Origin: Phoronis australis
Taxonomy: Eukaryota > Phoronida > Phoronidae
DNA length: 30,989 nt
Assembly (NCBI GenBank): GCA_002633005.1
Contig: NMRA01000757.1
Location: 1 to 30,989, forward strand
Direction of reading: 5' to 3'
In this document: positions 30,967 through 30,989 of the stretch, piece after piece
Numbering within the stretch: the first letter of the stretch is position 1
Layout: every line of letters starts with the position of its first letter
Translations under genes and position numbers: made by a program
The notes under the pieces: model-generated
What the model was told of the DNA's origin: nothing
The model's database searches: none
What the model saw: the letters and a program-made list of their open reading frames with translations, nothing else

Positions 30967-30989
30967 CGTGAGATGATGTTTCGGCCTGT

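Overview
The window is animal nuclear DNA. It is AT-rich, without long ORFs, and most of it is intron, UTR or intergenic sequence with decayed transposons and minisatellites. Short exons with good GT/AG sites and phase-matched joins identify two genes. Repeat types (hAT-like and Kolobok-like elements, a LINE-like ORF1) and protein sequence suggest a non-vertebrate bilaterian, probably a marine invertebrate; I cannot name the species. A single N in a C-run (2930) suggests a draft assembly.

Gene 1 (+): the last three coding exons (1241-1305, 8673-8732, 9217-9310) of MMAB, the mitochondrial cob(I)alamin adenosyltransferase. Earlier exons lie left of the window. The 7.4-kb intron between the first two exons carries a 28-bp G-rich minisatellite, an hAT-like MITE, several degenerate arrays, a 900-bp perfectly bounded fold-back element with THAP-coding arms, and a nested 30/57-bp array. 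The window opens with the antisense 5' end of a coiled-coil ORF that resembles a LINE ORF1, in the preceding intron.

Gene 2 (-): the last two coding exons (17849-17975, 12419-12725) of an SBSPON-like secreted cysteine-rich protein (somatomedin B and thrombospondin type-1 domain-containing family). The somatomedin-B and TSP1 exons were not found up to 30989 and probably lie to the right. MMAB and the SBSPON-like gene are convergent, with about 3.1 kb between stop codons; this gap should hold both 3' UTRs. The SBSPON intron holds a six-copy array whose every unit carries a consensus 5' splice site in the sense orientation.

18.0-31.0 kb has no exon I can defend. It holds a 50-bp imperfect palindrome, a five-copy 62-bp array, two more copies of the 148-bp hAT-like MITE, an inverted repeat pair 530 bp apart, and a duplicated CACGTG element at the right edge. 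The two genes have no evident functional link. The strongest observations are the two gene identifications, the MITE family with matching 5-bp target duplications, and the TTAA-flanked THAP fold-back element. I see no bacterial-type operon, CRISPR array, tRNA or rRNA, and no convincing new biological system.
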